From the NCBI RefSeq assembly GCF_001436295.1, contig NZ_AYYY01000011.1, positions 26,878-90,877 on the forward strand: DNA of 64,000 nt, given 5' to 3'. Below are positions 17,399-27,208 of this stretch, piece after piece. Position numbers and translations under genes: made by a program. Position 1 is the first letter of the stretch. Each line of letters begins with the position of its first letter. The notes beneath the pieces were generated by a model. It saw only the letters and a program-made list of their open reading frames with translations, was not told the DNA's origin and searched no databases. This DNA is from Paucilactobacillus vaccinostercus DSM 20634. Its GTDB lineage: Bacteria; Bacillota; Bacilli; Lactobacillales; Lactobacillaceae.

Positions 17399-17719
17399 AT
17401 GCAAGCATTAGCTAAAACCACAAAAGATGAATTACTTGAAAAAATAAAATCCGGTAAATACATGCTCTTTTTCTCAGCAACGTGGTGCCCGGACTGCGCC
17501 TTCATTAAGCCCGCAATGCCTGCAATAGAAGCGGAATATTCAAATTATCAATTTATTGCAGTTGATCGTGACGAGAACATCGATTTAGCCGCCGAACTGA
17601 ATGTGTTTGGTATTCCAAGCTTTATTGCGTTTGAGAACGGTGAAGAGATTGGCAGATTTGTCAACAAAGATCGTAAAACAAAAGAACAAGTAGAAAAGTT
17701 TATTGATTCATTAAATTAA
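17399..17719 (+). CDS. Thioredoxin family protein
   Basis: 106 residues with a redox motif WCPDC (Cys30, Cys33), the cis-Pro region FGIPSF and the edge strand FIAFENGEEIG. The CPDC site differs from classical CGPC, so it is a thioredoxin-like oxidoreductase rather than main TrxA. It is cytosolic, with no signal peptide. Start ATG 17399 lies behind AAAGGGG. A strong terminator follows before ytpR. Confidence 0.9.
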   Translation: MQALAKTTKDELLEKIKSGKYMLFFSATWCPDCAFIKPAMPAIEAEYSNYQFIAVDRDENIDLAAELNVFGIPSFIAFENGEEIGRFVNKDRKTKEQVEKFIDSLN

Positions 17720-17725
17720 GTAATC

Positions 17726-17752
17726 AAAATGGTGGTTCGCCGCCATTTTTTT
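17726..17752 (+). terminator. Terminator with UUCG tetraloop
   Basis: AAAATGGTGG - TTCG - CCGCCATTTT then T7. The stable tetraloop sits right after the thioredoxin stop; an artefactual upstream start for ytpR would fall inside this hairpin. Confidence 0.85.
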
Positions 17753-17770
17753 GTGAGGAAAGGATACATT

Positions 17771-18409
17771 ATGTTAATTGCAAGTTACAATCGTCAAGAG
17801 TTGGGAGATGTATTAGTCGTTATTACAGCCCCTGATACTGAGGAACAGAAGACGATTATTCGAAACAACATCGCGCAGATTACAGCAGCTGACGATGGGC
17901 ATCTATTAGGCTATAACTTCTTGAATGTTCATGAGACTCTAGGTGATATTGATGCGAATGGACAATTAGAACTGACTGATAAGCAAGTAGATCAGCTTAA
18001 TCAGGCTATTAAGACGGCTGGATTTGAATGCCTGCTGGAGCTTGATCGAACACCGAAGTTTGTTGTCGGTTACGTAGAACAACTTTCAGATCATCCAAAA
18101 TCGGATCATTTGCATATTACCCGTACACGAATTAGTGACAATGAAACGTTGCAAATTATATCTGGATCACCGAATATTGCTGATCATATTAAGGTAGTGG
18201 TCGCCAAAGTTGGTGCAATGATGCCCAGTGGTCAGATTATTTGGCCAGGTCAATTGCGTGGTGTTGATAGCAATGGTATGATCTGTTCTGGACGTGAGTT
18301 AAAATTGAAAAATGCGCCACAGAAACCTGGGGCATTGATTTTACCTGATGATTTCCAAGAAGTTGGTGAAGCATTTAACTTTGCTAAGGGTAACCAACTA
18401 TTTTTGTAG
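17771..18409 (+). CDS. ytpR: YtpR family tRNA-binding domain protein
   Basis: 212 residues. An N-terminal DUF4479-type domain (1-90) is followed by an EMAP/tRNA_bind OB fold (about 95-205: VGYVEQLSDHPKSDHLHITR, SGSPNIADHIKVVVAKVGA, GVDSNGMICSGREL). The OB fold is like that at the N-terminus of PheT, but the protein's role is not established. ATG 17771 is chosen: it follows AGGAAAGGATACATT, whereas an earlier in-frame ATG at 17729 lies in the terminator hairpin. Next to murC, as in Bacillus and other Firmicutes. Confidence 0.9.
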   Translation: MLIASYNRQELGDVLVVITAPDTEEQKTIIRNNIAQITAADDGHLLGYNFLNVHETLGDIDANGQLELTDKQVDQLNQAIKTAGFECLLELDRTPKFVVGYVEQLSDHPKSDHLHITRTRISDNETLQIISGSPNIADHIKVVVAKVGAMMPSGQIIWPGQLRGVDSNGMICSGRELKLKNAPQKPGALILPDDFQEVGEAFNFAKGNQLFL

Positions 18410-18427
18410 ACTAGAGGGGTAATGACG

Positions 18428-18862
18428 ATGACAAATAATTACGATGGCCCATCTTTTTATCGTCATGGTTCTGAAAATCAGCAAACTACCGGTAAGGAGA
18501 AGGTCCATTCACCAAGCCCACAAGAAAAGAAAAAGCCATTCAAAGTAACGCAGGTTCCGACATTCAAGCGACGATTGGCACCACAATCGTATGATTATAG
18601 TCGGGTCCTGCGTCATCTGAGAAAACAGCCAGCTGATTATTATGTGGTAGTCAAGGAACTAACCGAACAACCAACAAACGGTACGAGCGACGTTGGTCTG
18701 ACGAAAGATGAACGTAAAATAAAAACCGCAACGCAAAAATATTCCCAGCAGAAAAACTTGGGAAATGCATTGGGACATTCACTAAATGATATTTTGAGAA
18801 GTGAACAGGATGCTCAACGGACATTAAAAATTTTCGATACAAATCAAAATAAACATCATTAA
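18428..18862 (+). CDS. Uncharacterised protein between ytpR and murC
   Basis: 144 residues, hydrophilic and rich in Gln, Lys, Ser and Asn, probably disordered, with no TM segment and no ATPase motif. A short stretch (KKPFKVTQVPTFKRRLAP) resembles the linker motif of SftA/SpoIIIE-type DNA translocases, whose gene occupies this slot (ytpR-sftA-murC) in Bacillus. ATG 18428 has better spacing from AGAGGGG than ATG 18422. It may be a remnant or a short N-terminal relative of such a translocase, or an unrelated small protein. Function unknown. Confidence 0.7.
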   Translation: MTNNYDGPSFYRHGSENQQTTGKEKVHSPSPQEKKKPFKVTQVPTFKRRLAPQSYDYSRVLRHLRKQPADYYVVVKELTEQPTNGTSDVGLTKDERKIKTATQKYSQQKNLGNALGHSLNDILRSEQDAQRTLKIFDTNQNKHH

Positions 18863-18883
18863 AATTGGAGAGGAACATTAGGC

Positions 18884-20215
18884 ATGAAAAACGATACAGT
18901 CTATTATTTTGTTGGAATTAAGGGTTCAGGAATGAGTGCACTTGCGTTGGTACTGCACGATAAAGGATACCAAGTTGAGGGATCTGATATTGATCAATAT
19001 ACCTTTACACAGCGGGGCCTTGAGAAAGCTGGTATTTCGATTTACTCATTTGATCCTGAAAATATTCATGATGGACTAACTGTGATTGCCGGAAATTCCT
19101 TCCCAGATAGCCATCCAGAAATCGATAAGGCTCGTAAATTAGGACTTAAAGTCTATCGCTATCACGAGTTTTTAGGCGAATTAATTAATGAATACACCAG
19201 CATTGCCGTAGCGGGAGCACATGGGAAGACGAGTACGACTGGCTTGCTTGCGCACGTTTTAAGTGGTGTTGCACCAACGAGTTATTTAGTTGGCGATGGT
19301 AGTGGTCGTGGGACGGTTGATTCACGGTTCTTTGTTTTTGAAGCCGATGAATACCGTCGCCACTTTATGCCATACCATCCAGATTATGCCATCATGACTA
19401 ATATCGATTTTGATCACCCCGACTATTATAGTGGTATTGATGATGTTTTTTCAGCTTTTGAAGCCTTTGGCAAGCAAGTTAAAAAGGGCATATTTGCGTG
19501 GGGGGATGATGAGAACCTTCGCAAATTAGATGTTGACGTTCCAGTTTACTACTACGGAACTAGTGAACGTGACGATTTCCAAGCTCGTGATATTAAACGG
19601 TCAACTAAGGGATCAACATTTGATGTATACTACCACGATGAATTCCTCGGCAACTTCGAAACACCATTGTTCGGAAAGCACAATATTTTGAATAGTTTGG
19701 CCGTAATCGCGGTTTCATATTTTGAAAAAGTTGATCTTGATGAGATCAGACGTGAATTACTAACGTTTAGTGGTGTCAAACGGCGCTTCAGTGAGAAAAC
19801 TGTTGCTGATATGACAATCATTGATGACTATGCACATCACCCATCCGAAATCAAAGCAACTTTAGATGCCGCTCGGCAAAAATATCCTGATAAAGAAATT
19901 GTTGCTGTTTTCCAGCCACATACGTTTACGCGAACAATTGCGTTGCTGGATGATTTTGCAAAGAGTTTAAACCTGGCTGACCAAGTTTACTTAACCGATA
20001 TTTTCAGTTCCGCGCGTGAAAAGTCAGGGAGTGTTTCTAGTGCTGATTTGGGTGCCAAAATTGTTAAGGGCGGTTCAGTGCTTAAATTAGATAATATGTC
20101 CCCATTACTGGATTACCATAATGCGGTAGTTGTCTTTATGGGCGCTGGTGATGTTCAGAAATACGAGCAAGCCTACGAAAAGCTATTGAGTGATGTGACC
20201 CCTAAAAACAACTAA
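18884..20215 (+). CDS. murC: UDP-N-acetylmuramate-L-alanine ligase
   Basis: 443 residues. Motifs: N-terminal nucleotide site [14 protein letters not shown] loop GAHGKTSTT, and DDYAHHPSE with [10 protein letters not shown] in the C-terminal domain. The enzyme adds L-Ala to UDP-MurNAc in the cytoplasm, the first step of the peptide stem. Start ATG 18884 behind GGAGAGGAAC. It is 21 bases after the uncharacterised gene, so the two are probably co-transcribed. Confidence 0.97.
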   Translation: MKNDTVYYFVGIKGSGMSALALVLHDKGYQVEGSDIDQYTFTQRGLEKAGISIYSFDPENIHDGLTVIAGNSFPDSHPEIDKARKLGLKVYRYHEFLGELINEYTSIAVAGAHGKTSTTGLLAHVLSGVAPTSYLVGDGSGRGTVDSRFFVFEADEYRRHFMPYHPDYAIMTNIDFDHPDYYSGIDDVFSAFEAFGKQVKKGIFAWGDDENLRKLDVDVPVYYYGTSERDDFQARDIKRSTKGSTFDVYYHDEFLGNFETPLFGKHNILNSLAVIAVSYFEKVDLDEIRRELLTFSGVKRRFSEKTVADMTIIDDYAHHPSEIKATLDAARQKYPDKEIVAVFQPHTFTRTIALLDDFAKSLNLADQVYLTDIFSSAREKSGSVSSADLGAKIVKGGSVLKLDNMSPLLDYHNAVVVFMGAGDVQKYEQAYEKLLSDVTPKNN

Positions 20216-20240
20216 TTCATAATCAAAAAGTGTATATCAC

Positions 20241-20269
20241 TTGAAGTCAATTTTTAAATTAGGTAGAAT
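20241..20269 (+). promoter_or_regulatory. Promoter of the Bax-inhibitor-1 family gene
   Basis: TTGAAG (20241-20246) and TAGAAT (20264-20269) with an ideal 17-base spacer. A compact hairpin CGGGG-GTGT-CCCCG (20280-20293) lies at the expected 5' end of the transcript. Confidence 0.7.
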
Positions 20270-20324
20270 GTTCGGAAAGCGGGGGTGTCCCCGTAATCAT
20301 TTTTTAGAAAGCGATGTGTATTGA

Positions 20325-21044
20325 GTGAACAATTTTAACGACGATTATTCACAGGCAAGACGTGAGGTTGGAAATGAAGCTGGACTAACACGATTTATGA
20401 CGCGAATGTATGCGAATATGACGCTTGCAGTTCTAGTATCAGCCCTGAGCTCGTTTTTAACGTTAACGGTCTTTCGTGAACAGATCTTTGGTTACATGTC
20501 CCAGCATAGTGGGATGATTTGGATCATTCTGATTATACCGATTGCGTTGTCATTCGGTATCAGTTTTCGAGCTACTCGTAATCCAGTTGCCAGTTTCTTG
20601 ATGTTGATGGCGATGGCTGTCATTTACGGAGTTGAGTTTGCACTGATCTGTGCGGCGTTTACGGGAACCAGTATTACAGCTGCGTTCCTTTCAGCGTCTG
20701 CGGTTTTCCTAACGATGACGATTTATGGTGGTGTGACTAAACGTGATTTGAGTAAATTTGGTGCACATGCAACGGCTGCCTTGGTTGCCTTGATTATTGC
20801 GAGTGTTATTAACATGTTTATCCAAAGTAGTGCAATTACCTATATTTTCTCGTACATTGCTGTCATTATCTTTACGGTTTTAACAGCATGGGATACACAA
20901 AATATGAAGCGGATCTATTTACAATATGGTAATCAGGTTTCAGTTGGTGGATTAGCCGTGATGGGTGCCCTACAATTATATTTAGACTTTGTTAACCTCT
21001 TTATCAGCTTGCTCCAAATTTTCGGCATGAGCAGTCGAGACTAA
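20325..21044 (+). CDS. Bax inhibitor-1 (BI-1/YccA-like) family membrane protein
   Basis: 239 residues with seven hydrophobic segments (about 30-50, 56-74, 80-98, 104-130, 140-160, 165-185, 205-230) and the C-terminal DTQNM and YLDFVNLF signatures of the family. Bacterial members are proton or calcium-sensitive leak or protease-modulator proteins; the role here is unknown. Start is GTG 20325, the only usable start because an in-frame TGA directly precedes it; the ribosome site is weak. It stands alone with its own promoter and terminator. Confidence 0.9.
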   Translation: MNNFNDDYSQARREVGNEAGLTRFMTRMYANMTLAVLVSALSSFLTLTVFREQIFGYMSQHSGMIWIILIIPIALSFGISFRATRNPVASFLMLMAMAVIYGVEFALICAAFTGTSITAAFLSASAVFLTMTIYGGVTKRDLSKFGAHATAALVALIIASVINMFIQSSAITYIFSYIAVIIFTVLTAWDTQNMKRIYLQYGNQVSVGGLAVMGALQLYLDFVNLFISLLQIFGMSSRD

Positions 21045-21080
21045 TAAAAATGTGAGTGTGCGATTGCCACTCATTGAGAG

Positions 21081-21118
21081 GACGAACTTGAAACTAGTGT
21101 TTCGGGTTCGTTTTTTTG
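21081..21118 (+). terminator. Terminator after the BI-1 family gene
   Basis: CGAACTTGAAAC - TAGT - GTTTCGGGTTCG then T7: a 12-bp stem. Confidence 0.88.
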
Positions 21119-21159
21119 ATACAATGAAAACGATACTATTAAGGTCAGGAGATAAATAA

Positions 21160-23826
21160 ATGACGAAACAGTTATTACTAATTGATGGAAACAGCGTGGC
21201 CTTTCGTGCTTTTTTTGCCCTCCACTCACAATTGGGGAAATTCACCAATCAAAATGGATTACATACCACAGCAATTTATGGCTTTAATTTAATGCTGGAT
21301 CATATTTTAAAAGAAGTGCAACCAGATGCAGCTTTAGTTGCGTTTGACGCTGGTAAAACAACCTTTCGAACTGAAATGTATGATGATTATAAAGGGGGGC
21401 GTGATAAGACCCCACCAGAATTATCCGAACAAATGCCCTATTTAAAAGAACTGATTAAAGCTTATGGGATGCATAGCTATGAATTAGCCAATTATGAAGC
21501 TGATGATATTATTGGAACACTTGCGCTACAAGCCGGGGAGCAGGGGTTTCAAACAACCATTGTGACGGGAGATCGGGATCTTACCCAGCTGTCTAGTGAA
21601 ACGACGACAGTTTCTGTTACTCACAAAGGAGTCACAGAAGTTGAGCATTATACACCTGAGCATGTATTAGAAAAGTTGGGAATTAGTCCCAGTCAGATTG
21701 TTGATATGAAAGGACTGATGGGTGATACGTCAGATAATTATCCTGGGGTTACTAAAGTTGGTGAAAAAACAGCTATCAAATTGATCAAACAGTTTGGTAG
21801 CATGGAAAATCTGTATGAACATATAGATGATCTTAAGCCTAGTAAAATGAAGGAACATCTGATTGAAGATCGAGACAATGCGTTTATGTCCAAAAAGCTC
21901 GCTCAAATTAATTGTCAAGCACCCATTGAAGTAACCATTAATGATATCGACTATACGGGTCCGCAAACTGATGAACTAATTAAGTTTTATCAGGAAATGA
22001 ATTTTCAGTCTTTTCTTAATAAGCTTTCAGGTTCTCAGACAGAACTTGATTTGACGGATCCTGAAATTAAGCAGATTGAATTTACATGCTTAGATAAAAC
22101 TAATTTGGGTCAGATTCAGACACTTGAAGGTTCCGTTAGCTTTTATTTGGAAATGCCGGATGCTAATTACCACACGTCTGAATTTGCAGGATTTAGTATT
22201 GGAGATGGGCATCGTTGGTTTGTCAGCCGTGATGTTGAACTACTCACGTCGGCACCGGTTCGTCAGTTGCTTGAGAGTGATACAGTTAAAAAAGATGTGT
22301 TTAATGCTAAAGCAATGACAGTGGGGCTGAACCGTTTGGGTATCACATTACGGCATGTTGACTTTGATTTGTTATTGGTTTCGTACCTACTCAATACCAA
22401 TGAAAATAGTAATGATTTAGGCGTTTTGGCGCGTGAACATAGTTATTTTGACGTTGACACAGATGAAGCCGTTTATGGCAAAGGAGCAAAACGGGCTATT
22501 CCAGATGTGGATCAAGTTTTGTTTGCCCACTTAGCGACTAAAACACGTGCGATTGCTGAACTTAAACCTCAGCTGATTCAGAAACTAAATGAGAACGAAC
22601 AAATTGATCTGTACACGGATATTGAATTGCCATTGAGTGACGTATTAGCACAAATGGAGATAACCGGTGTGAAAGTTGATGTCGAGCGGTTAAAGGCGAT
22701 GGGAAGTAAGCTAATCGAGCGGTTAAGCGAATTAGAGCAGACGATCTATCAAGAAGCCGGTGAGTCATTTAATATCAATTCACCAAAACAGTTGGGTGAA
22801 ATTTTATTTGAGAAAATGAAATTACCAGTCATTAAGAAAACTAAGACTGGCTACTCAACAGCCGTTGATGTCTTAGAAAAATTACGTGATCAGGCGCCCA
22901 TCGTAGATAATATTTTGTTGTATCGACAAATTTCGAAACTACAATCAACCTATATCGAGGGGTTATTGAAGGTAGTACACTCGACTGATCAGAAAATTCA
23001 TACGCGGTACCTGCAAACACTGACACAAACTGGGCGACTCTCGTCGGTCGATCCTAACCTGCAAAATATTCCAATTCGACTCGAAGAAGGTCGCAAGATT
23101 CGACAAGCGTTCGTCCCAAGCCATGAGGACTGGGAAATCTTTTCATCAGATTATTCTCAGATTGAGCTTCGTGTGCTAGCTCATGTAACCGGCGATCATA
23201 ATCTGCAAGAGGCTTTCATTGAAGATCAAGACATTCATGCCAGTACCGCTCGTCGAATTTTCAAGCTTGGCCCGGATGAAGAAGTAGATCGTAATTTACG
23301 ACGGCAAGCAAAGGCCGTAAACTTCGGAATTGTCTACGGGATCAGTGATTATGGACTTTCACAAAATATTGGAATTTCGCGAAAACAGGCGAAGCAGTTT
23401 ATCGAAACTTACTTTGAAGAATTTCCTGGCGTAAAAAAATATATTGACGAAATTGTTGAGTCTGCTCACAAACGAGGCTATGTCGAAACATTAACTCATC
23501 GCAGAAGATATTTACCAGAGATCAATGCCAAGAACTTTAATCAGCGCTCATTTGCGGAAAGAACGGCGATGAATACACCGATCCAAGGAAGTGCGGCAGA
23601 TATTATTAAAATTGCAATGATTCAAATGAACCAAGCTTTAGCAACTCACCATTTAAAGGCTAAGATGTTGCTCCAAATTCATGATGAACTGGTATTTGAA
23701 GCGCCTAGTGAAGAAATTCCAGTACTTGAGAAGCTAGTTCCTAAGGTTATGGATTCGGCAGTTTCACTTGATGTGCCTTTGAAAGTGGAAAGTGCTCACG
23801 GAAAGACTTGGTACGAAGCTAAATAA
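21160..23826 (+). CDS. polA: DNA polymerase I
   Basis: 888 residues. The 5'-3' exonuclease domain spans 1-290 (LLIDGNSVAFRAFF, DAGKTTFR, GDRDLTQL, GLMGDTSDNYPGV). The 3'-5' exonuclease region (~310-480) lacks the catalytic D-x-E (FYLEMPD at that site), so proofreading is probably absent as in Bacillus. The polymerase domain has motif A SSDYSQIELR, O-helix RRQAKAVNFGIVYG, and motif C LLQIHDELVFE. It fills Okazaki and repair gaps. ATG 21160 follows TCAGGAGATAAATA. It heads the polA-mutM-coaE-nrdR-dnaB-dnaI run. Confidence 0.97.
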   Translation: MTKQLLLIDGNSVAFRAFFALHSQLGKFTNQNGLHTTAIYGFNLMLDHILKEVQPDAALVAFDAGKTTFRTEMYDDYKGGRDKTPPELSEQMPYLKELIKAYGMHSYELANYEADDIIGTLALQAGEQGFQTTIVTGDRDLTQLSSETTTVSVTHKGVTEVEHYTPEHVLEKLGISPSQIVDMKGLMGDTSDNYPGVTKVGEKTAIKLIKQFGSMENLYEHIDDLKPSKMKEHLIEDRDNAFMSKKLAQINCQAPIEVTINDIDYTGPQTDELIKFYQEMNFQSFLNKLSGSQTELDLTDPEIKQIEFTCLDKTNLGQIQTLEGSVSFYLEMPDANYHTSEFAGFSIGDGHRWFVSRDVELLTSAPVRQLLESDTVKKDVFNAKAMTVGLNRLGITLRHVDFDLLLVSYLLNTNENSNDLGVLAREHSYFDVDTDEAVYGKGAKRAIPDVDQVLFAHLATKTRAIAELKPQLIQKLNENEQIDLYTDIELPLSDVLAQMEITGVKVDVERLKAMGSKLIERLSELEQTIYQEAGESFNINSPKQLGEILFEKMKLPVIKKTKTGYSTAVDVLEKLRDQAPIVDNILLYRQISKLQSTYIEGLLKVVHSTDQKIHTRYLQTLTQTGRLSSVDPNLQNIPIRLEEGRKIRQAFVPSHEDWEIFSSDYSQIELRVLAHVTGDHNLQEAFIEDQDIHASTARRIFKLGPDEEVDRNLRRQAKAVNFGIVYGISDYGLSQNIGISRKQAKQFIETYFEEFPGVKKYIDEIVESAHKRGYVETLTHRRRYLPEINAKNFNQRSFAERTAMNTPIQGSAADIIKIAMIQMNQALATHHLKAKMLLQIHDELVFEAPSEEIPVLEKLVPKVMDSAVSLDVPLKVESAHGKTWYEAK

Positions 23827-23851
23827 AACTAGGTGAGAAAGGAAAATACAA

Positions 23852-24697
23852 ATGCCTGAATTACCAGAAGTAGAGACGGTCCGCCGAGGACTATTAAAAA
23901 TTGCCAAAGGGCGGAAAATTGCTGCGATCGATATTCACTATGAAAAAACAATTACCAATGAAAATATAGCGTGGTTCAAAGAGACCTTGATTGGTGCAAC
24001 TATTGTGAATGTGGATCGACGCGGGAAATACCTTCTTTTTCGTTTTGATAATCAAATGACAATGGTTTCTCATTTACGAATGGAAGGTAAGTATTATAAT
24101 TTACCCGAAGATGGAGAAATTCATAAGCACACCCATGTAGTTTTTCACTTAGATGATGACACAAAATTGTGTTATAGTGATTCTCGCAAATTTGGTCGAA
24201 TGACGCTGGTTAAAAATGATGAGGCTTTGCAAGTGGCCGGACTGAAAACCATTGGGCCAGAACCAACGGCTGAAACACTGACGGTGGAATATCTACAGAA
24301 AATTATGCATGCTAGTCGTCGTGAGATAAAACCCTTTTTGTTGGATCAAAGTAACGTCGCTGGGCTGGGCAATATTTATGTGGACGAGGTTCTTTGGATG
24401 AGCAAAATCCATCCCAAGGAGCATGCCAATTTAGTATCAGATGAACAGATTGAACAACTTAGAGACAATATTATTCAAGAACTGGCAGTGGCAACCGAAC
24501 ATCATGGTACTACCGTTCATTCATATACTAATGCGTTTGGTAATGCAGGTGAGTTTCAGAATCATTTGCATGCTTACGGAAATGCTGGCAAGCCGTGTGA
24601 ACGTTGTGGCACACCGTTTAAAAAAATAAAGGTAGCCCAACGGGGGACCACTTATTGCCCGCACTGCCAAATATTAACGGAGAATGAAAATGACTAA
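23852..24697 (+). CDS. mutM: Formamidopyrimidine-DNA glycosylase
   Basis: 281 residues. It begins (M)PELPEVETVRRGL with the catalytic Pro2 and Glu3. The helix-two-turn-helix region is intact (LLDQSNVAGLGNIYVDEVLW), as is a C-terminal zinc finger (CERCGTPFKK, then TYCPHCQ). It excises 8-oxoguanine and nicks the strand by beta,delta-elimination. It lies 26 bases after polA with AGAAAGGAAAA upstream and overlaps the next ORF's first codons. Confidence 0.97.
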   Translation: MPELPEVETVRRGLLKIAKGRKIAAIDIHYEKTITNENIAWFKETLIGATIVNVDRRGKYLLFRFDNQMTMVSHLRMEGKYYNLPEDGEIHKHTHVVFHLDDDTKLCYSDSRKFGRMTLVKNDEALQVAGLKTIGPEPTAETLTVEYLQKIMHASRREIKPFLLDQSNVAGLGNIYVDEVLWMSKIHPKEHANLVSDEQIEQLRDNIIQELAVATEHHGTTVHSYTNAFGNAGEFQNHLHAYGNAGKPCERCGTPFKKIKVAQRGTTYCPHCQILTENEND

Positions 24698-25289
24698 GGT
24701 ATTAGGGCTGACCGGTGGAATCGCAACCGGCAAGTCAACTGTTAGTCGTGTTTTTGAAGAGTACCACATTCCGATTATTAGTGCAGATGAAGTTGCCCGA
24801 CAGGTCGTTGAACCTGGAAGTGTGGCCCTAAATGAAATTCAAGCCCAATTCGGTCAGGTTTACGTTAATGATGACGGGACGCTTAATCGTCAGTTGCTGG
24901 GAACTTTAGTGTTTGGAAACTCGCAAAAATTAGATTTGTTGAATCAAATTATGCAACCTAAAATTCGTGCAGAAATTCAGCGACAAGTTGCGACACTAAA
25001 ACAGAGAAAACCTAAACTGATTGTATTGGAAATTCCGCTGTTGTTTGAACAGCATGGAAATCAATTGGTGGATATTACGATGGTGGTTAAGGTGGCTCGT
25101 CAAGTGCAATTAGATCGTTTAATGGCCAGAAATCAGTTAAGTCAGCATGAAGCACTAAATCGAATTCATAGTCAGATGTCACTGGCTGAAAAGATAAAGC
25201 GGGCAGACGTTGTTATCGATAATGCCGGTACAGTTGAACAAACCCGCGAACAAGTGGTAAAATGGCTTGAAAACTATAAGTTTATATAA
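24690..25289 (+). CDS. coaE: Dephospho-CoA kinase
   Basis: 199 residues. P-loop GLTGGIATGKST, the ISADEVARQV segment and LEIPLLFE are typical. It phosphorylates dephospho-CoA in the last step of CoA synthesis. ATG 24690 is chosen because GGAGA (24679-24683) directly abuts the earlier ATG 24684, leaving no spacer. It overlaps mutM by 8 bases, so translation is coupled. Confidence 0.94.
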   Translation: MTKVLGLTGGIATGKSTVSRVFEEYHIPIISADEVARQVVEPGSVALNEIQAQFGQVYVNDDGTLNRQLLGTLVFGNSQKLDLLNQIMQPKIRAEIQRQVATLKQRKPKLIVLEIPLLFEQHGNQLVDITMVVKVARQVQLDRLMARNQLSQHEALNRIHSQMSLAEKIKRADVVIDNAGTVEQTREQVVKWLENYKFI

Positions 25290-25320
25290 TGTTATAAAAT
25301 ATTGACGGGAAGTGAACTAA

Positions 25321-25785
25321 ATGCATTGCCCACATTGCCATCATAATAACTCGCGAGTAATTGATAGTCGGCCAACGGAAGATGGCCGGTGTATTAGAAG
25401 ACGCCGCGAATGTGAAAATTGTGGATTCCGGTTCACAACATTTGAAAGATTTGAAGAAACACCATTATTGGTGATCAAGAAAAATGGTAATCGGGAAGAA
25501 TTTAATCGAGATAAGTTATTACGCGGCCTTGTCCGGTCTGCCGAAAAACGACCATTGAGTATGGAAAAACTAACTGAAATTGTTGGAAAAGTAGAGAATA
25601 AAGTTCGCGGTCTCGGTGAAAATGAAGTCAGTAGTCAAGTTATTGGTGAGTTTGTAATGAACGAACTGAAAGATTTGGATGAAATTGCCTATATTCGTTT
25701 TGCCAGTGTTTATCGACAGTTCAAGGACGTTAGTGCCTTCATGGATGAACTTCAGGGAATTATGGGACAACATCATGATAAATAA
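25321..25785 (+). CDS. nrdR: Transcriptional repressor NrdR
   Basis: 154 residues. An N-terminal zinc ribbon (CPHC at 3-6, CENC near 31-34) is followed by an ATP-cone ([20 protein letters not shown]). NrdR represses ribonucleotide reductase genes by sensing ATP/dATP. In this cluster it sits upstream of dnaB and dnaI, the usual Firmicutes order. No NrdR box was noticed in this window. Confidence 0.96.
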   Translation: MHCPHCHHNNSRVIDSRPTEDGRCIRRRRECENCGFRFTTFERFEETPLLVIKKNGNREEFNRDKLLRGLVRSAEKRPLSMEKLTEIVGKVENKVRGLGENEVSSQVIGEFVMNELKDLDEIAYIRFASVYRQFKDVSAFMDELQGIMGQHHDK

Positions 25786-25802
25786 TCGAAGGGGGAATCG
25801 TT

Positions 25803-27206
25803 GTGACAAAGGTAGACGATACGGTTAAACCACAAACTGGGTTGATCGTTTGCTTAGCTGCTGATTACCGCACGTTCTCTCAATCGACATTAGTTGAATT
25901 TTACCAACCGATCATGGGAGCGAATGCTTTTGCGCTCCTTTTTGCGTTAAAAAATGCGGTTACTGAGCATCCGACGCTTTCTTCACGTCTTGCTCATACT
26001 AGGCTACTCGATCAACTCGGATTTGATATTACTGAATTAGAAAATGCTCGTCGTCGGCTAGAAGCACTGGGATTATTGAGGACGTACGAGACAACAGATC
26101 AGATGGGAACAGTCGTTGTCTACGAACTTCAATCAACTCAGACACCTAAGTCATTTGTTAATGACGATTTGTTGAGTGTGTTGTTGCTTGAAGCCATTGG
26201 AGAAACTAAGTTTGATGAACTGGTTAAATCTGTGACGAAATATTCAATGGATGTGAGTCAACTGACAGAAGCAACTAAAACTTTTCTGGATACGTTTCAT
26301 GTCAATGCTAGTCAGATCACCGACTCACCAAGTATTATTCGTGAAAGTCGAGAACAGTTTGTGGTTAGTCAACCACGATCAAGTCATCAGATTCCGGCCG
26401 TTGATTTTGATTTTAAATTATTGACACAGTTGCTGGACAAGCAACCCATCAGTAATGAGGAAATTAATAAACATCAGACGTTGATCCGGACTGAACACGT
26501 CATGTATGGAATCGATGAACCGCAGATGGCCCGACTTATTATGGAGAGTACGGATCTAGTTAATAATGAGTTGGATGAACAGCGGTTCAAAAAAGTAATT
26601 TCAACCAATTTTCAGATGCAGCATTCTGATGAGAGCAAAACGTCCAAAGACACCGTGGCTCCGGACACTCAATTGACAGCTAATACATCAAAAACTGATC
26701 TCACGAGCAATGAGAAACAACTGATTAAGGCCTGTGAAACCTATACTCCCAATGATTTTTTACAAATCCTTATTGGGAAAAAGGGCGGATTTGTGCCTCG
26801 GAGTAGTGAGAATGCGCTCCGAAACTTAATTGAACGAGATGTTTTAAGCAAAAGTGTCATTAATATGTTGATCTATTACGTTATCCAAGAACGTAATAAC
26901 ACATCGTTATCACAAAATTTTATCGACACGATTGCCTCGGGGTGGTTACAGGCCCAGGTGACGACCGCTACCGAAGCATTGACGCAGATTAAAGAATTTT
27001 CGAACCGTGGAAGCTCTACCAATTCCGGTGAAAAAGCTAAGCGTACCCGATATGTGAATAAAAAGAGCGGACAGGTTCGTGAAACACTCCCAGATTGGGC
27101 CCAAGAAGGGTACCAACATCAGAGCAAAAAGGTTTCTGAGGATGAAGTTTCCAAGATTAAAGCACAACTACAAGCCATGAAACAGCAACAGGAAAGTGAG
27201 GAATAA
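25803..27206 (+). CDS. dnaB: Replication initiation and membrane attachment protein DnaB
   Basis: 467 residues. The N-terminal DnaB_2-type region (QTGLIVCLAADYRTFSQSTLVEFYQPIMGANAFAL, split by its helices) and a C-terminal DnaD-like domain (SVINMLIYYVIQERNN) are seen, with a basic, Gln-rich tail. In low-GC Gram-positives it loads the replicative helicase with DnaD and DnaI. Start GTG 25803 behind AAGGGGG. It precedes dnaI by 2 bases. Confidence 0.93.
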   Translation: MTKVDDTVKPQTGLIVCLAADYRTFSQSTLVEFYQPIMGANAFALLFALKNAVTEHPTLSSRLAHTRLLDQLGFDITELENARRRLEALGLLRTYETTDQMGTVVVYELQSTQTPKSFVNDDLLSVLLLEAIGETKFDELVKSVTKYSMDVSQLTEATKTFLDTFHVNASQITDSPSIIRESREQFVVSQPRSSHQIPAVDFDFKLLTQLLDKQPISNEEINKHQTLIRTEHVMYGIDEPQMARLIMESTDLVNNELDEQRFKKVISTNFQMQHSDESKTSKDTVAPDTQLTANTSKTDLTSNEKQLIKACETYTPNDFLQILIGKKGGFVPRSSENALRNLIERDVLSKSVINMLIYYVIQERNNTSLSQNFIDTIASGWLQAQVTTATEALTQIKEFSNRGSSTNSGEKAKRTRYVNKKSGQVRETLPDWAQEGYQHQSKKVSEDEVSKIKAQLQAMKQQQESEE

Positions 27207-27208
27207 CG

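Noticed and set aside
18651..18878. 75-codon minus-strand ORF opposite the small gene before murC
   Set aside because: No ribosome site and it runs against a co-directional operon; shadow.
21160..23826. PolA exonuclease domain considered damaged
   Set aside because: Loss of 3'-5' exonuclease residues is normal for DNA polymerase I of many low-GC Gram-positive bacteria.
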